From the NCBI GenBank assembly GCA_033439295.1, contig JAVTLE010000001.1, forward strand, positions 1,488,001 through 1,552,000: DNA of 64,000 nt, given 5' to 3'. Positions within the stretch are counted from its first letter, which is position 1. The number at the start of each line of letters is the position of its first letter. Shown piece after piece: positions 44,454-55,475 of this stretch. The position numbers and the translations under genes were made by a program. This stretch comes from Deuterostichococcus epilithicus (taxonomy: Eukaryota; Chlorophyta; Trebouxiophyceae; Prasiolales; Stichococcaceae). Under the pieces are notes generated by a model that worked only from the letters and a program-made list of their open reading frames with translations, was not told the origin of the DNA and searched no databases.

Positions 44454-45216
44454 AGTGTACGTATGCTATCTCAATGCAACTTCTGGTTTCGTTGCTGACG
44501 CCCTCAAGCCCACCACTTCCAAGGCTGATAATGTTCTGATAGGTAGGTACCTAGCCGCACTGCTGCCGCGAACTTCAGGCATCAGCTGTAGATATTGATT
44601 CATCTATTCAGAGGCGCCATGCTCCACGGTGATTGAGTAAATAAAGTCGGGAAGAAATGCTATCGCCAACAGGCACCTACTTGTGCTTCTCGTGGCTGTG
44701 CATCGATTTGTCAGACCATGCGCCAATGATGGTTGGGAAGGTACCTAGTTATACATGTGCGCAAGTGCTTTGGTCTCATACGTACACCTACCTAGGTACT
44801 TGAAAGCCAGTTGGGGGCGGTTCTCGTGTCCATCGGTTCAACCGTTGTAATAATTGTTATGGCTGCGTTGTCTGTTTGAAAACCTCCTCCATTCGCGCTC
44901 AAGGTAGTGGCAGCAGGGCAAGGGTGCTTGTACCCACCAGCGCTGTTACAAAACCACGAGCAGTATTCTAAGAGACTAAAATCCCGGCGCAACACGCCCA
45001 GAGCACAGCTGCTGCATCATGCTGATGCGCAGAGCTGACACCTGAATTTACTCAATAAATTGGCGCCGAGCAGCGGCCGGCCGAGAGCCGCCGCATCCGG
45101 CCAGCGCTGCCGCGGCCATCACGCCGCAAGCCGCTGGGCAGGCGGGTGCCACTGAGAGCCAGCTGGCACCTTCTGACCTTCAAAGTTTCAGACCGCCAAG
45201 GTGCGCGCCTCGCCGG
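44454..45216. other. Convergent intergenic region with GGTACCTA-type repeats
   Basis: AT-richer than its surroundings. The motif GGTACCTA or its reverse recurs near 44541-44554, 44740-44748 and 44789-44801. No gene is seen. It should contain the 3' UTRs of paralogue B and of RPA14. Confidence 0.45.
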
Positions 45217-45665
45217 TCACGAAAACATCCTCTGGAAGTCCCCGTTCGAGAGCTTGCACAGCTCGTTGTAGTTCTTCATGTCTGCGCGACAGCAGCAGCT
45301 CAGCTCAAATTCAAATCCGCGCCGGCAACGCTATTTGAACTGTGAAGTCGCTGTCCAAGGGCCTCTCACGATGGCAGGGCGGCGAGGCAACACAAGTGCC
45401 ACGCACCGAAGTTGTTGCCGCAGTTAACGTGGCTATCCTCGATGATTGTGTCCGGCGAGTCGACGACTCCCTCGACGATGATGTACTTATCGTCAAAGCT
45501 GCTGGGCTGCCTGAGAGTGACGTTGACAAGGCCATCGTCCGAGGCCTTCACGCGGATGGAATTGCCGTCCAGCGACTCAACCTCACACGCGAGGCGCACC
45601 CGGCGCTGCACAAACTGGCCCAGCAAGTCGCGATTCACAAAGGGCGCATTGCTGCTGACGTCCAT
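45217..45665 (-). CDS. RPA3: Replication protein A 14-kDa subunit (RPA3)
   Basis: Two exons, 45665-45407 and 45281-45217, give 107 aa, the usual RPA14 size (~105-120). A single OB-fold: PFVNRDLLGQFVQRRVRLAC, SIRVKASDDGLVNVTL, YIIVEGVVDSPDTIIEDSHV, and the C-terminal helix MKNYNELCKLSNGDFQRMF that in RPA forms the trimerisation bundle with RPA32 and RPA70. MKNYNELCKL is diagnostic. It acts in the nucleus on single-stranded DNA during replication and repair. No ATG lies upstream in the same frame. The gene is divergent from the LysM gene, with 352 bp between the starts. Confidence 0.95.
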
Positions 45666-46017
45666 GGCCTCAGACGGCTGCTGCACAGCACAGTACTGCA
45701 CTTGAATCGACGTCTGCGGGATAGTGCACCAACGTAGCTGATGGGGTTGTGTTCAGAGGTGGCGTTGCAAAAGTACAGCAGGCAAATCATGGCGGGTGAT
45801 TCTGAAGCGCCGAAGCGCGGGAACCTCTACCCAGCGCAGAGAGCGGTGGAGCACCTGCTGGTGATCCTCACAGGCCTGCTCAAGAGCTTTTCCCGGAAGC
45901 TTGTGCGCATCAAGAGCTTGCACGCCGTCTGCGCAGTGTCGGCTGAGACAGGTTTCGTGGGTGCGCCGGTTCAGCGCAACACAGAAGTCGATCAGTTGGC
46001 CTAGGCGTCTCGACAAC
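45666..46017. promoter_or_regulatory. Short bidirectional region, RPA14 / LysM protein
   Basis: These 352 bp must serve both divergent genes. No clear motif is recognised. Confidence 0.45.
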
Positions 46018-47106
46018 ATGGCCGGCCTCACCGCCGGCGTGCTTTCTTCATCGGCGTTCGCAGGTCGCACATTGCAGCAGGCCAGCCAAGTCAGCCGACA
46101 ACAGACGCGAGTGATCACGACGTCAGACTTGAAGGTGAAGCACATCTGCTTAAAGGGGTTTAGATGCTCGACGGAGGCTGATCGTAGGGGTGTGCGCAGC
46201 TGATGATCACGACATACTCATATATGGTGCTGTGCTCCGATCAGGTGCGGCCATACACCGTGCGAAAGGGGGACACCCTCGCCAGCATTGCCACTAAGCG
46301 CGAGGTGCCACTTGAGCAGCTGATCAAGCTGAACCACGGCACCTCGCCCGACGCTCTGGTGGAGGGCCAGACGCTGCTGCTGCCGTCTGGCAAGCTGTCC
46401 GCACGCGACAAGGAGATCCTGGAGGGCATTGGCCCCTGGACCTACCGCACGTACCCCGTCCGCGCCGGCGAGAACCTGAATGTGAGCTTCTTCACCCGGA
46501 GCCTTTCCAATTGAAATCTTCTCACTGACCTTCAAAGCACCGCATCTCTTCTCTGTATGATGTCCCTGTCGCCGCCATGCCTGACAATGCAGCGGATGCA
46601 ACGGAAGGCTGCACCAGTGCCGATGGGCCCGCAGATTCCTTGCAGTGATGTCCAAGCACGTTGGAGCGAGCGCTGTCACGATCTTTGTTCAACTGTAAGA
46701 GCACCTGCAGTCTGTTAGGGTTTTAGGGTCATGCAGCGTGAAGTCGTAACCGCCCACCGTGCCGTCTCATTGGTGGTGCAGCCCTGGGGCCATGCACCCT
46801 GAATGCCATCGCTGAGGCATGCCTGCGCCGTGCTGCCTGCAGGACATCATCTCGAAGCGCAAGATCACGCGTGCGGAGATGGAGGCGCTGAACCCCTCGT
46901 TGGACCTGGACAAGCTGTCCGCAGACCAGATCATCAAGCTGCCGGCGGGCAAATACACCGTGCGGGAGCAGGAGATGCTGAGCAGCTTTGCGCCCAACGA
47001 GTTCTTCTCCAGCATCACCCACATGCACAAGGGCACCGCGATCGCCAGCGCCGCGCTGCTCGGCGCCGCCATCTTCATCTGGCGGCAGAAGAATGATGAC
47101 TACTGA
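46018..47106 (+). CDS. Two-LysM protein with C-terminal membrane anchor
   Basis: Three exons (46018-46134, 46245-46481, 46843-47106) give 205 aa in frame. The N-terminal 39 residues are Ser/Ala/Gln/Arg-rich without acidic residues until the end, resembling a plastid or mitochondrial transit peptide. LysM 1 lies at ~42-90 (YTVRKGDTLASIATKREVPL, IKLNHG, GQTLLLP). LysM 2 lies at ~106-153 (YPVRAGENLNDIISKRKITR, MEALNP, IIKLPAGKY). One transmembrane helix at ~184-200 (TAIASAALLGAAIFIW) is followed by RQKNDDY. LysM binds N-acetylglucosamine polymers such as chitin and peptidoglycan in other proteins. A targeted, tail-anchored two-LysM protein in an alga could sit in a plastid membrane, but localisation is inferred only. 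Confidence 0.9.
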
Positions 47107-47936
47107 TCGCTGGGGAGGGGACCTGACCGGCCGCCCGGAGCTGCCGCGGTGGGCTGCTTAAAGTGCAGACCTTCAAGGCGCTGGAGCATTTCACGCTCTG
47201 GAAGACTGCCGGTTCTGCAATCCGTCTGGGGGCAGGGATTCTTTGGGGGGCTTGTCAGTTATTGGAGATGCGGCTGAATGAAATGAGATGCTGGTTGGAC
47301 AGGGCAGATAGCAGAGCGGTCTCTCGTTTGCAAATGGGTCATGCTGGGGACACTTTCTGATAACCCAATGAGATTGCAAGCAGCTGACACCAGATCTGAC
47401 ACCAGATCGAGTTTCCACCAAGACCACCTTCGTGCAGATGCCTTAAGCAACACGCTTAGGCTCACGTGGGCGCTGACGGCATGTCGACAAGTGGGGATCG
47501 ACTCTCCTGAAAGATTGCCGCCACTGTTGCCATGACAACTGTGAACAGACGACACAACACAGTTTATTTGTCAGTCCCGGTGCCGCAACAAAGAGAGCTG
47601 CCCTGTCGTTCACTGGCGTGCATCGACATTTCGCAGCGATTTACAAGATCAGTACATTGCGCATGTGTTCCCTGACTCTTGGCACCAGCCAGCCTCTGGT
47701 CAAAACCAATGTCGGCGCGGCGCACGCACACTTCCAAATAGCGCAGTTAGCCGCCGCCGCGGTATGCATAGGCAGACAGGTGTTGCAATGGGCTTGTGGT
47801 AGCGTGACCCAAGGGGCTACGCAGAGCAGTTCCTGATTTGCAATGGTCGTGCCTGAGGCCCTGTTTCAAACTCCGGCGCGCTCGAGGCGTTCTAACACCA
47901 CTTCGCAAACCGACCGATGCGGCAAAACCGACAGGG
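47107..47936. other. Convergent intergenic region
   Basis: About 830 bp between the 3' ends of the LysM gene and bL17. No supported coding or RNA gene. Tandem ACCAGATCTGACACCAGATC at ~47389-47408 is a short direct repeat. Confidence 0.45.
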
Positions 47937-49066
47937 TTAGACCAATTCTATCACCGCCATTTCCGCGCTGTCGCCACGGCGCACACGCACTTCCGTAATC
48001 ACACGGCAGTAGCCGCCGCTGCGGTCGCCATACCGCTTTGGCGCCTCCTCGAAGAGGGACTTGACGATGTCCTTGTCGTAGATGTACGCCAGCGCCTGCA
48101 TTGCCGCATGCAGACCAAGATGTCACAGTGCTGCTGTGGAGGCAGGGCTGTGGGTTCATGACAGCGACGAGGATGTCAGAATTCGCAGGCTGTAAACCCT
48201 CTGTCTCAGTGTCTGCTCACAGAGCAAACGGATCGTTGGTCTGAAACTTTGCAAGCCTTCTCGAACTGTGAGAATTGCAGCGACAAAGATTGTGCTCCAG
48301 ACACGCGCCTGTCGCCGGGCGTGGAGGGAGCCGTCCTTTGCCAGCTGGATCATCTTATCGACGTATTTCCGCACTGCCTTGGCCTTCACCTGAACAGTGT
48401 CGCAAGCAGAACAGAAGGTCAGCCTCCGAGATGCGACACGACACGACACCACGTGACATGGCACGACGCGGCACGGAGCTGAAAAGGCCGTGATCGCTTG
48501 TGCTGGCAGTGGCATGCATGCCACCAGGAAGCAGTCGTGCCGCATGCCAGCGGCCTCCATGAACCAATCTTGCACGGCGGCTGTGGAGGCCTCACCTTCG
48601 TCGTCGTGATCTTGCCGTGGCGCAGGATCTCTGTCGTCAGGCTCCGCAGGAGCGCCTTACGCTGATCAGCTGGCCTGTTCAGCTTAGGGACGCCCTTTCT
48701 GTGCCGCATGGCAAAGACGGTGGCGCCATTTGTTGGGCAGTGCAGCATGCCCCAGTCTGCGCCTGCGGTAACACGAGGCATCGAGTTGGTCATTCTCAGG
48801 TTGCGTTCGCCTCGCTGCTGCCGAAACAACTCCTTCCGGCAGTTCGTCTGTTTGCTAAAAGCTATCCAGCTGCCACGTGTGTTGTCAACCCGTGTGCAAC
48901 GGGCTGCGATCGACGCACCGCTCTGCAGTGGCCGCCGGAGGCCGCTGTTGAGGCTGGTCATTGGCGCAAAGGCTGCCGGGGCTGTGCTGAGGCGGGCAGT
49001 AGCGCATCGCTGCTGCAGGCGGCAGGTGGGCAAGTGCATCTTCAGAGACGTCATCGAAAACGCCAT
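47937..49066 (-). CDS. RPL17: 50S ribosomal protein L17 (bL17), plastid-type
   Basis: Exons 49066-48596, 48389-48309 and 48095-47937 give 236 aa in frame. The bL17 core is clear: [94 protein letters not shown], and AEMAVIELV at the end. About 115 N-terminal residues precede the core and look transit-peptide-like ([20 protein letters not shown]). The stretch encoding [14 protein letters not shown] to RVTAG reads less like protein and could be an unrecognised intron with a length divisible by three, so the first exon may really be two. The intron after 48309 has a GC donor (CAG|GCGCGT). Nucleus-encoded bL17 of this type serves plastid ribosomes; mitochondrial targeting is not excluded. Confidence 0.93.
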
Positions 49067-50020
49067 CGTGCCCTGAAGGTCTATCAAGCGTCTACGATCA
49101 CTTTCTGCAGGTGGAACGTCGACTGAGGGCTGTAAGCTGCACAGCCAGAGGCACTAGCGACTTGCGAAGTGTGGCCCTGCGTAAACCCTGAAGAACTGGC
49201 GTAAAACCTGAGCTGTGCACTCTTCCCTCTAGTTGTGGCCACTGTGGGCCGCTGCGGCAAGCAAACTACTCTCGCTACTTTTCCAAACGCCCTTTTCGTC
49301 TCGCTAGGTCACAAATTGCCGTCGGCAACCGCTGTGCGTGGCTGCCTGCTGCCTGAGTCTCGGTGAAGCGCCTCTGATTGCAACCACCCGCAGCTGCTGT
49401 TCGAGCATCGCTTAGCGGCACAGGGCCCGCATCTGCTCGTCCTCACGCAGCTGAGGCAGCTAGGGCGTTGACCTCGCCCGTCAGGCGGCTGTGCGAGCTG
49501 TTTACTGCCACCTGACACCAGCTGCAGCTGTAGTGTGCGCCTGGTTGGCTCGGCGGGCGAGCGGTCGGCAGCTCAAACAGCTGTCTCTGCTGCCTTCGCA
49601 CCCGGGCGCCCCAGCGGCGCAGGCTGCTCCGATGGCAGTGTTAGCGCACCTTCTGCGATGAACGGCGCCAGCCTCAGGTTGGGTCGCGGTCGCCCGCTGC
49701 ACTCGCAGAGCTACACCTGGTTGGGGGCAAGGGGTCGTAGTGTGCAGAACTGCGGCAGCAGGGCGCGTCAGGCATGCCTCCGCGCGGCAGCTCGCACGGC
49801 CTGATTGGTGCGCAGCCTTTTGCAGTCCTCAGCTGGCTATGATTCTCACTGTGATGTGCTTACCTTTCACTGTGATCTGCCAATGGGCTCGCTTGACCTG
49901 CGTGAGTATGCCTCAGCACTCTGGGCTGCAGGGTGCATTCAGTATGTGACGCTCATACAAGTGGCAGCTCAGCACAGTGGCAGAGTGCGGCTCGATGCCC
50001 CGACATGTCCTGTGCTGCAG
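49067..50020. promoter_or_regulatory. Bidirectional region bL17 / cyclin L, including the unresolved cyclin L first exon
   Basis: The cyclin L start codon must lie here, because its first identified exon begins in phase 1. I could not find a short exon ending in a single G that reads like the usual cyclin L N-terminus (MIYTTID-type). An ATG near 49838 is a candidate, but its best donor (at 49900, GTGAGT) gives the wrong phase. Confidence 0.35.
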
Positions 50021-53000
50021 ACAACTTCTACCTCAGCAAGGATGAGCTGCTGCACAACAGCCCGTCGCGACGTGCGGGCGTGGACGCCCCGACCGAGACC
50101 ATGCTGCGCATCTTTGGCTGCGAGCGTGTGCAGCTCGGCGTGCTGTACCTCAAGCTGCCGCAGGTGAGCACTGGCACAAGCCCTTGAACGACGTCAAAGT
50201 TCTGATAATTTGATGGAGCCCTCGTTTCCAAACGTGACCTGCTGTTGGATTGTGCCGGCGATCCGGGCACAGGGCAGAGGCTCACCTGAACATGCACTAC
50301 GGTGCCGCAGGTGGTGGCGGCCACCGGACAGGTCCTGCTGCATCGCTTCTACTGCAAGCACTCCATGACCGAGTTCGATGTCAAGGTGTTTCATCCCCCA
50401 CGACTGAACTTCTTCTTCCTTCAGCTGAAGCATTCCTTCAGACTTGCAGTGCCAGACAGCCGTGCGCAACCTGCTCGAATTTGCTCCCGCCGTGGCACCC
50501 GCTGACAAGCCGGTCGTTTCGTTACTGCAGCGGGTGGCAATAGCGGCGACGTGGCTGGCGTCTAAGCTTGAGGAGGCGCCCCGCAAGTTCCGGGATGTGC
50601 TGGCCGTCTTTGCGCGGCTGGACTGCCGCGCCGAGGCTGGCCCCCTGGACCTGCTCGACCCGCACTCCCAGGTGCGCCTCCCTCAACGCCTTCCAGACTG
50701 CGCCATACGACGACGACACCGCGACTCTGCTGTCCTGAAACCTGTCTGTGCTCGCGGTGTGGGCAAGTTTTCAATTCGCCTGGCCATGTGCTGGCGCTGC
50801 CCTGGCGATATGAAACACAGCACCAGGTTTGAGCTGGACAGGGGGCTGACTGTATTCCTGTGGTGCACCGCGCAGAGGTTCGAGCACCTGAAGCAGGATG
50901 TGTTCCGCATCGAGAAGAGCATGCTGCGCGCCTTTGGCTTTGTGACGCACGTGGAGCACCCGCACAAGTTCGTGCTGAGCCTGCTGCAGATCCTGGACGT
51001 GTCGCCCGACATGCTGCAGGAGGCCTGGAACCTGACCAACGACAGGTGAGGGCTGCGGGAAGGACTGTTTACAACCTGGCGTCTGCAACCTCTCGCAAAG
51101 CTTGCAGTGCCCTGCCATCTCTTCCTGCCGGCACGCCGCGCACTGTCGCTGATGATCGTTCGTCACACGCACCTGCCACTTTGCATGCTCCCAGCCACTC
51201 TGGCACGGGTTTCGTCCACGTCCGCAAGAAACTGTTGGCAGAGCAGATACTGATGCCTCTCGCTCGCTTTCCCGCAGCCTGCGGACCAATCTGTGCGTGC
51301 GGTTCAAGAGCGAGGTGGTCGCCTGCGGCATCATCTTCTTTGCGGCGCGGCGAAAGCAGGTGCGCACCCAGGCACTCAAAGCCCGCGCACAGAACAGTTG
51401 TTTTTTGTGCGCCACAGCCTGGGCTCGTGCAACGGTTGCCCCATGTCTCGTGCTCACTCAGCCAGGTGGAGCGCCAATCCAGAAGACAACCCAGAGACAG
51501 CGTGCACCAAGTCAATGTCTAATTTTCCCTCTTGAGGCGATGCAGGGGTGCAGGCATGATAGGTTGCACTGACCCCACACTCCAACACAGCCCTCTTTGT
51601 CTGTTTGCCCGAACCTGGTTTGTCCTTGATCGGCAGGTGGTGCTGCCGGAGGCGCCCGGCGGCAGCTGGTGGGACCTGTGCTCCGTGGGCAAGGCCGACC
51701 TGTTGGAGGTGGCGTCCGAGATCCATGGCCTGTATGCCATGGCGCGGGCAACCTACATACCACTGGGCCGCTCCGCCAGGGCCGCAGGCTCCTCCGCGCC
51801 CAGGTCGAGCGCCACCGCGGCGGCGGCGTCGCCGCTTTCGGCGACGCCGCCGCCGCAGGGCGGGCCCGCGGCGTCCGCCGGCGGCGGCGGCTCCGCGGCG
51901 ACCGGGCCGCTGCCCAACGGCGGCGCCAGCAGCGGGCGCGGCCCGGCGGGCAGCGGCTCGGTGGACACACGGGATGGCGGCGGCGGCGGCGGCGGCGGCG
52001 GTGACAGTAAGGGACCCGCCGCGTCGGGCCCTGACCAGGTGCGGCGATTCCCGCGCGTTTAGGTTCCCGCTCCCTGCACTCGCGCAGCGGCACCTTCGTT
52101 CACAACCGACATTCATGTACGCTATGACACGGCGCGGCTGAGTGATGAGCAGTATATTTCCCTGATCACCTGAGGGCTATGTATTCGTATTCTGACAGCT
52201 GCAGCGGCGCCACACCTGGTTTGAGACGAGGTCCTGCCGTGTACAGCTGCACAGCATGAGTTCCGGTCCAGAAACGCATCTGTCCATCTGCTCGTTTGTG
52301 CAGGCAAGGGACCCCGGCCAGGCCAGCGGCAGCCGGTCGCACCCCCGCAGCCGCAGCCGCAGCCGCAGCGCTGACACCGAGCGGCCGGACCGGCGCCGCG
52401 CTTCCCGCTCAGCCGAGCGCGTGGCAGACGCCGACGCTGACGCAGTCGCCTCCCGCCGCCCGGNCCGCAGCTCCGGCCGCGAGAGGGGTGACAGCCGGCC
52501 CAGCGGCCGCGAAGCGGAGCGCGCCAGCAACGGCCACCGCGAGGAGGGCCGCGGCCGCCGCGAGGCGGCGTCCGCCGGTGCCGACAGGGCGTCGTCCAGG
52601 GGCGGCGAGCGGCCGCGGCGCAGCCGCAGCCGCGAGCGCGGCCGCGGCGGCTCGGCTGCCGAGCGGCAGCCCGGCGCCGGCGCGGCGGTCCGCGAACGGG
52701 ACAGGGAGACCCGAGACGGCAGGGACTCTGGCGACGCCCGGCGGCGGCAGGAGCGTGGCGAGTACGAGCGCAAGCGCGAGCGCGCGCTGCCCTCTGACTC
52801 ATCGGGTGCGCACGGCTTCTGGTGCCTGCTTTGACCGGTGCTGATGTGCCTGCCTTCCGACCCCGCGCCTTGTGACACAGTTCATTTCGGAGCCTGTCCG
52901 TCTGAAGGCAAGGGTATCCTATCCTGGAGCTACTTTACCAGGCTGGACAGGCCCACCCCCCGGGACCTCTTTTGCCACTCGACCACCCGTTCTGTCCTGC

Positions 53001-54573
53001 GGCTCGTTCTCAGGCTGCACACTCGAACCGTTTGTCCGCTTTGAGACCAAGTCATAAAAAGGAGTAGTTCCTGGTCCTGACTACATCTGTCTTGCTCCTC
53101 TAGGGCACGCAACCATCGCTCTGGCGCAGACAGCAGTCGCCTAGCTGTGACAGGCAGAGCGGCACAGCCACTTGGCTGTGTCGGCGTTTCAGAGACAGAA
53201 CCGGTGCAGACCCCTCTGGAGGGCAAGGTACAGTGCTGAGGTTTCCATGATAGCATGCTGCCAGTCATTTGTGCACTGCTGTGCCGGGCATGCTTGCGCA
53301 GTTGGTGACATGCTGTGCCCTGTCTCGCGCGCCTGCCCTGGCTCGGATGCGCGCAGGGCTTCCGCTGCCGTCTGCAAGCTTTTGGCCAGCCTCGCCGTCG
53401 GCTGTAGTGGCGCCAGCCTGTTGGCAGCAGCAGTTTGAGCGTCAGCAGCATGCCTGGCAGCCTGCTGCGCAGTTTCATAACTGGCAGCAGGCTATGGCAG
53501 CGTCCTGACTGTGCCGCAGTCAAAGGAGCAGCAATGCAGCCCTGGCTGCATGCTGCTCTGAAACTAACAGCAGCTTCGGCTCGAGCGCAGGCCGATGCCG
53601 TGGTGCATATTTGATGGATGGTTGGTTGCAACGCTGAGGCGGAATGCGAACCGCCGGTTTAGGACTGTCGCTGTGCGGCCGCGCTGCAATTACAGCCAGC
53701 GCCAGGGTCTACTGGCTGCCTGCACCTGTCCAGAGCCGTCCATGCCGGCCTCTGCTACCATGGTCAGCTTCTGGAGCCCCAAGGCCAGCGACCAGTGCGT
53801 GCCATCAGCCAACAGCTCCTGGAGGGTCAGAGGCGTCCAGCAGCCAGCGCAGCCAGCCAGCGACAGCTTCTGGCGCGAGTTCAAGGTTCGGCAGGAGCCA
53901 CCCCCCACCAGCAGACAGCTAGCGTCGGCTCGGAGGCATGCTGCTGACCGCTGCTGTGGTGTGACTCAGGTCTGGGGATGCGGACGCGGCGTGGCGGCGG
54001 GCCTGAGCCACGGAGGCTGGCTGCTTGGGATAGCAACACTCCTCGACACGTTCCCAACCTCTTGAGTCACCTTCATTTTGCTTTCCTGACAAGTTTGCCC
54101 TGCTGCCTGCAGACCCGGCGCTGAAGCGGAGCCGGCTAACGCCGCCTGACGACCGCCGCGGCGGCCGCACGGCGCCGCTCAGCAGGGGGCCGTCGCCGGC
54201 CCTGCCGCCGCCGCCGGCGTTGCCCGCCAGGCCGGACGCTGCCGCCGCGAAGCCCGCCAGCGGCGGCGACGCCCGTGTCTCGCGCGCGCGCCCGGGCATA
54301 GTGGAACGCGTGCCCGCACGGGACCGGCTTGGCGACCAGGGCGCGGCCGCGGGGGACCGGCCACCCAGCCGGGGTCTCGAACGGCCTCAGAGCCGCGACC
54401 TCGTGCTCGTCGTGGATGGCAAAGCTGCCAGGTCGGCGGGCGCGGCGGCGCCGGAGCGGCGCGGCGCGGCTGGCGGCGCGGCCGGCAAGCCGCTGCGGGA
54501 GGTGCAGTCCGCGGCCGCGCACCGCGGCGGCAGCAACCTCAGCCGCGGCTCCTCTCCGACAGGTGCGGGTTGA
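50021..54573 (+). CDS. CCNL: Cyclin L with C-terminal RS domain (5' exon not found)
   Basis: Exons 50021-50163, 50311-50385, 50531-50671, 50876-51045, 51278-51359, 51637-52038, 52304-52805 and 54113-54573, all in frame. Two cyclin boxes: NFYLSKDELLHNSPSRRAGV, ETMLRIFGCERVQLGVLYLK, GQVLLHRFYCKHSMTEFDVK, AIAATWLASKLEEAPRKFRD; then FEHLKQDVFRIEKSMLRAFG, HPHKFVLSLLQILD, and VRFKSEVVACGIIFFAAR. NSPSR and WLASKLEEAPRK are typical of cyclin L. A Gly/Ala/Ser-rich linker follows (~51790-52038), then an Arg/Ser-rich tail (PRSRSRSRSADTERPDRRRA, RRSRSRERGRGG). Cyclin L pairs with CDK11-type kinases and acts in transcription-coupled splicing in nuclear speckles. The 1.3-kb intron before the last exon is the longest in the window. 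The last exon reads through to a stop at 54571, but a GACAG|GTGCGG donor at 54562 could extend the gene. Confidence 0.9.
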
Positions 54574-55475
54574 CATTAGCAATGGGGACGTCTGTCCACA
54601 TGTGCGCCACACGAGACAGGGCATGCGCCTGCAAGCTGTCGTCATGCAGACTCTCAAGCCTGCGGTTGTGCGCAGCAGCCTGTTCCTGCTCTGAAGCATT
54701 TGTCACTGGTTGCTCAAAGATGTGGAAAATATATATACGCTAATCTGAGTCTGCAAAGCAGAGCTGCAGTGAACACACTTCCCTGAGAGCAACCATGACA
54801 TATCTTTCTGCATGTAGAGGACCCCACAGCCTCAGGCTGCACTCTGATCTACTGGTGTGTGGACTGCAGGTGTGATACGCGATCGATCAAAACAGTGATG
54901 CCAGGCGGCACGCCCAAAGCAGCCAGCTGTGTGGGGGACAAGCTCAGAGGGCGGGCCTTGAGTATGCCGCTTGGCACGCAGCTATTGCTGACATCGTTGC
55001 CACACTGCCCTTACTCGTTTTGCCTGTCATGCTGGAGCGTGACGGTGCCTGGCGAGGCAAGCACGATGCTGCTGGACCTCCATGCCAGAACAATTCTCCC
55101 TTATCAAGATGTGAATGGACCGAGATTGCTGGTCTTTCGCCTGTCTGATGTGCTAGCGAGGCTATGGTACCGGCAAAGGAGTGACCAGGTGTTTTCCATG
55201 TAACTGACTCGTCACTCTGTGCGAGCCGCCATTCCTGTGCCCTCTTGCAGCCACAGTGTCTGTGTGCTGGCACTGGGTGATGTAGGTAGTTACAGGCAGC
55301 CACTTTCATGCTGATTGATGCACGGTACATCCCTAGCATCCTCGCCTGGCGCTCCGATCAATGTTTGCAACTCTGCTGCCCTCTATGTAGCTTGCACCAT
55401 CCTGGGGCATTTCACAGCTTGAAGCGCACAGAGCTGCGTGGGGTTGTTGTGCGGCGCCACAACCGTGGGATGCCC
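54574..55475. other. Convergent intergenic region
   Basis: About 900 bp between the ends of cyclin L and the dihydrodiol-dehydrogenase-like gene. An AT-rich ATATATATA stretch lies near 54731. No coding support, despite a 114-codon open frame at 54859-55203. Confidence 0.45.

Noticed and set aside
52304-52805. Arg/Ser-rich repeats as a possible transposon or satellite
   Set aside because: They encode the RS tail of cyclin L in frame with the cyclin boxes; degenerate codons show a coding repeat.
53594-54065. 156-codon open frame inside the long cyclin L intron
   Set aside because: No splice phase joins it to the flanking exons convincingly, and it has no domain. Left as intron.
54859-55203. 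114-codon plus-strand open frame
   Set aside because: No similarity and no supported exon borders; it lies in a convergent spacer.
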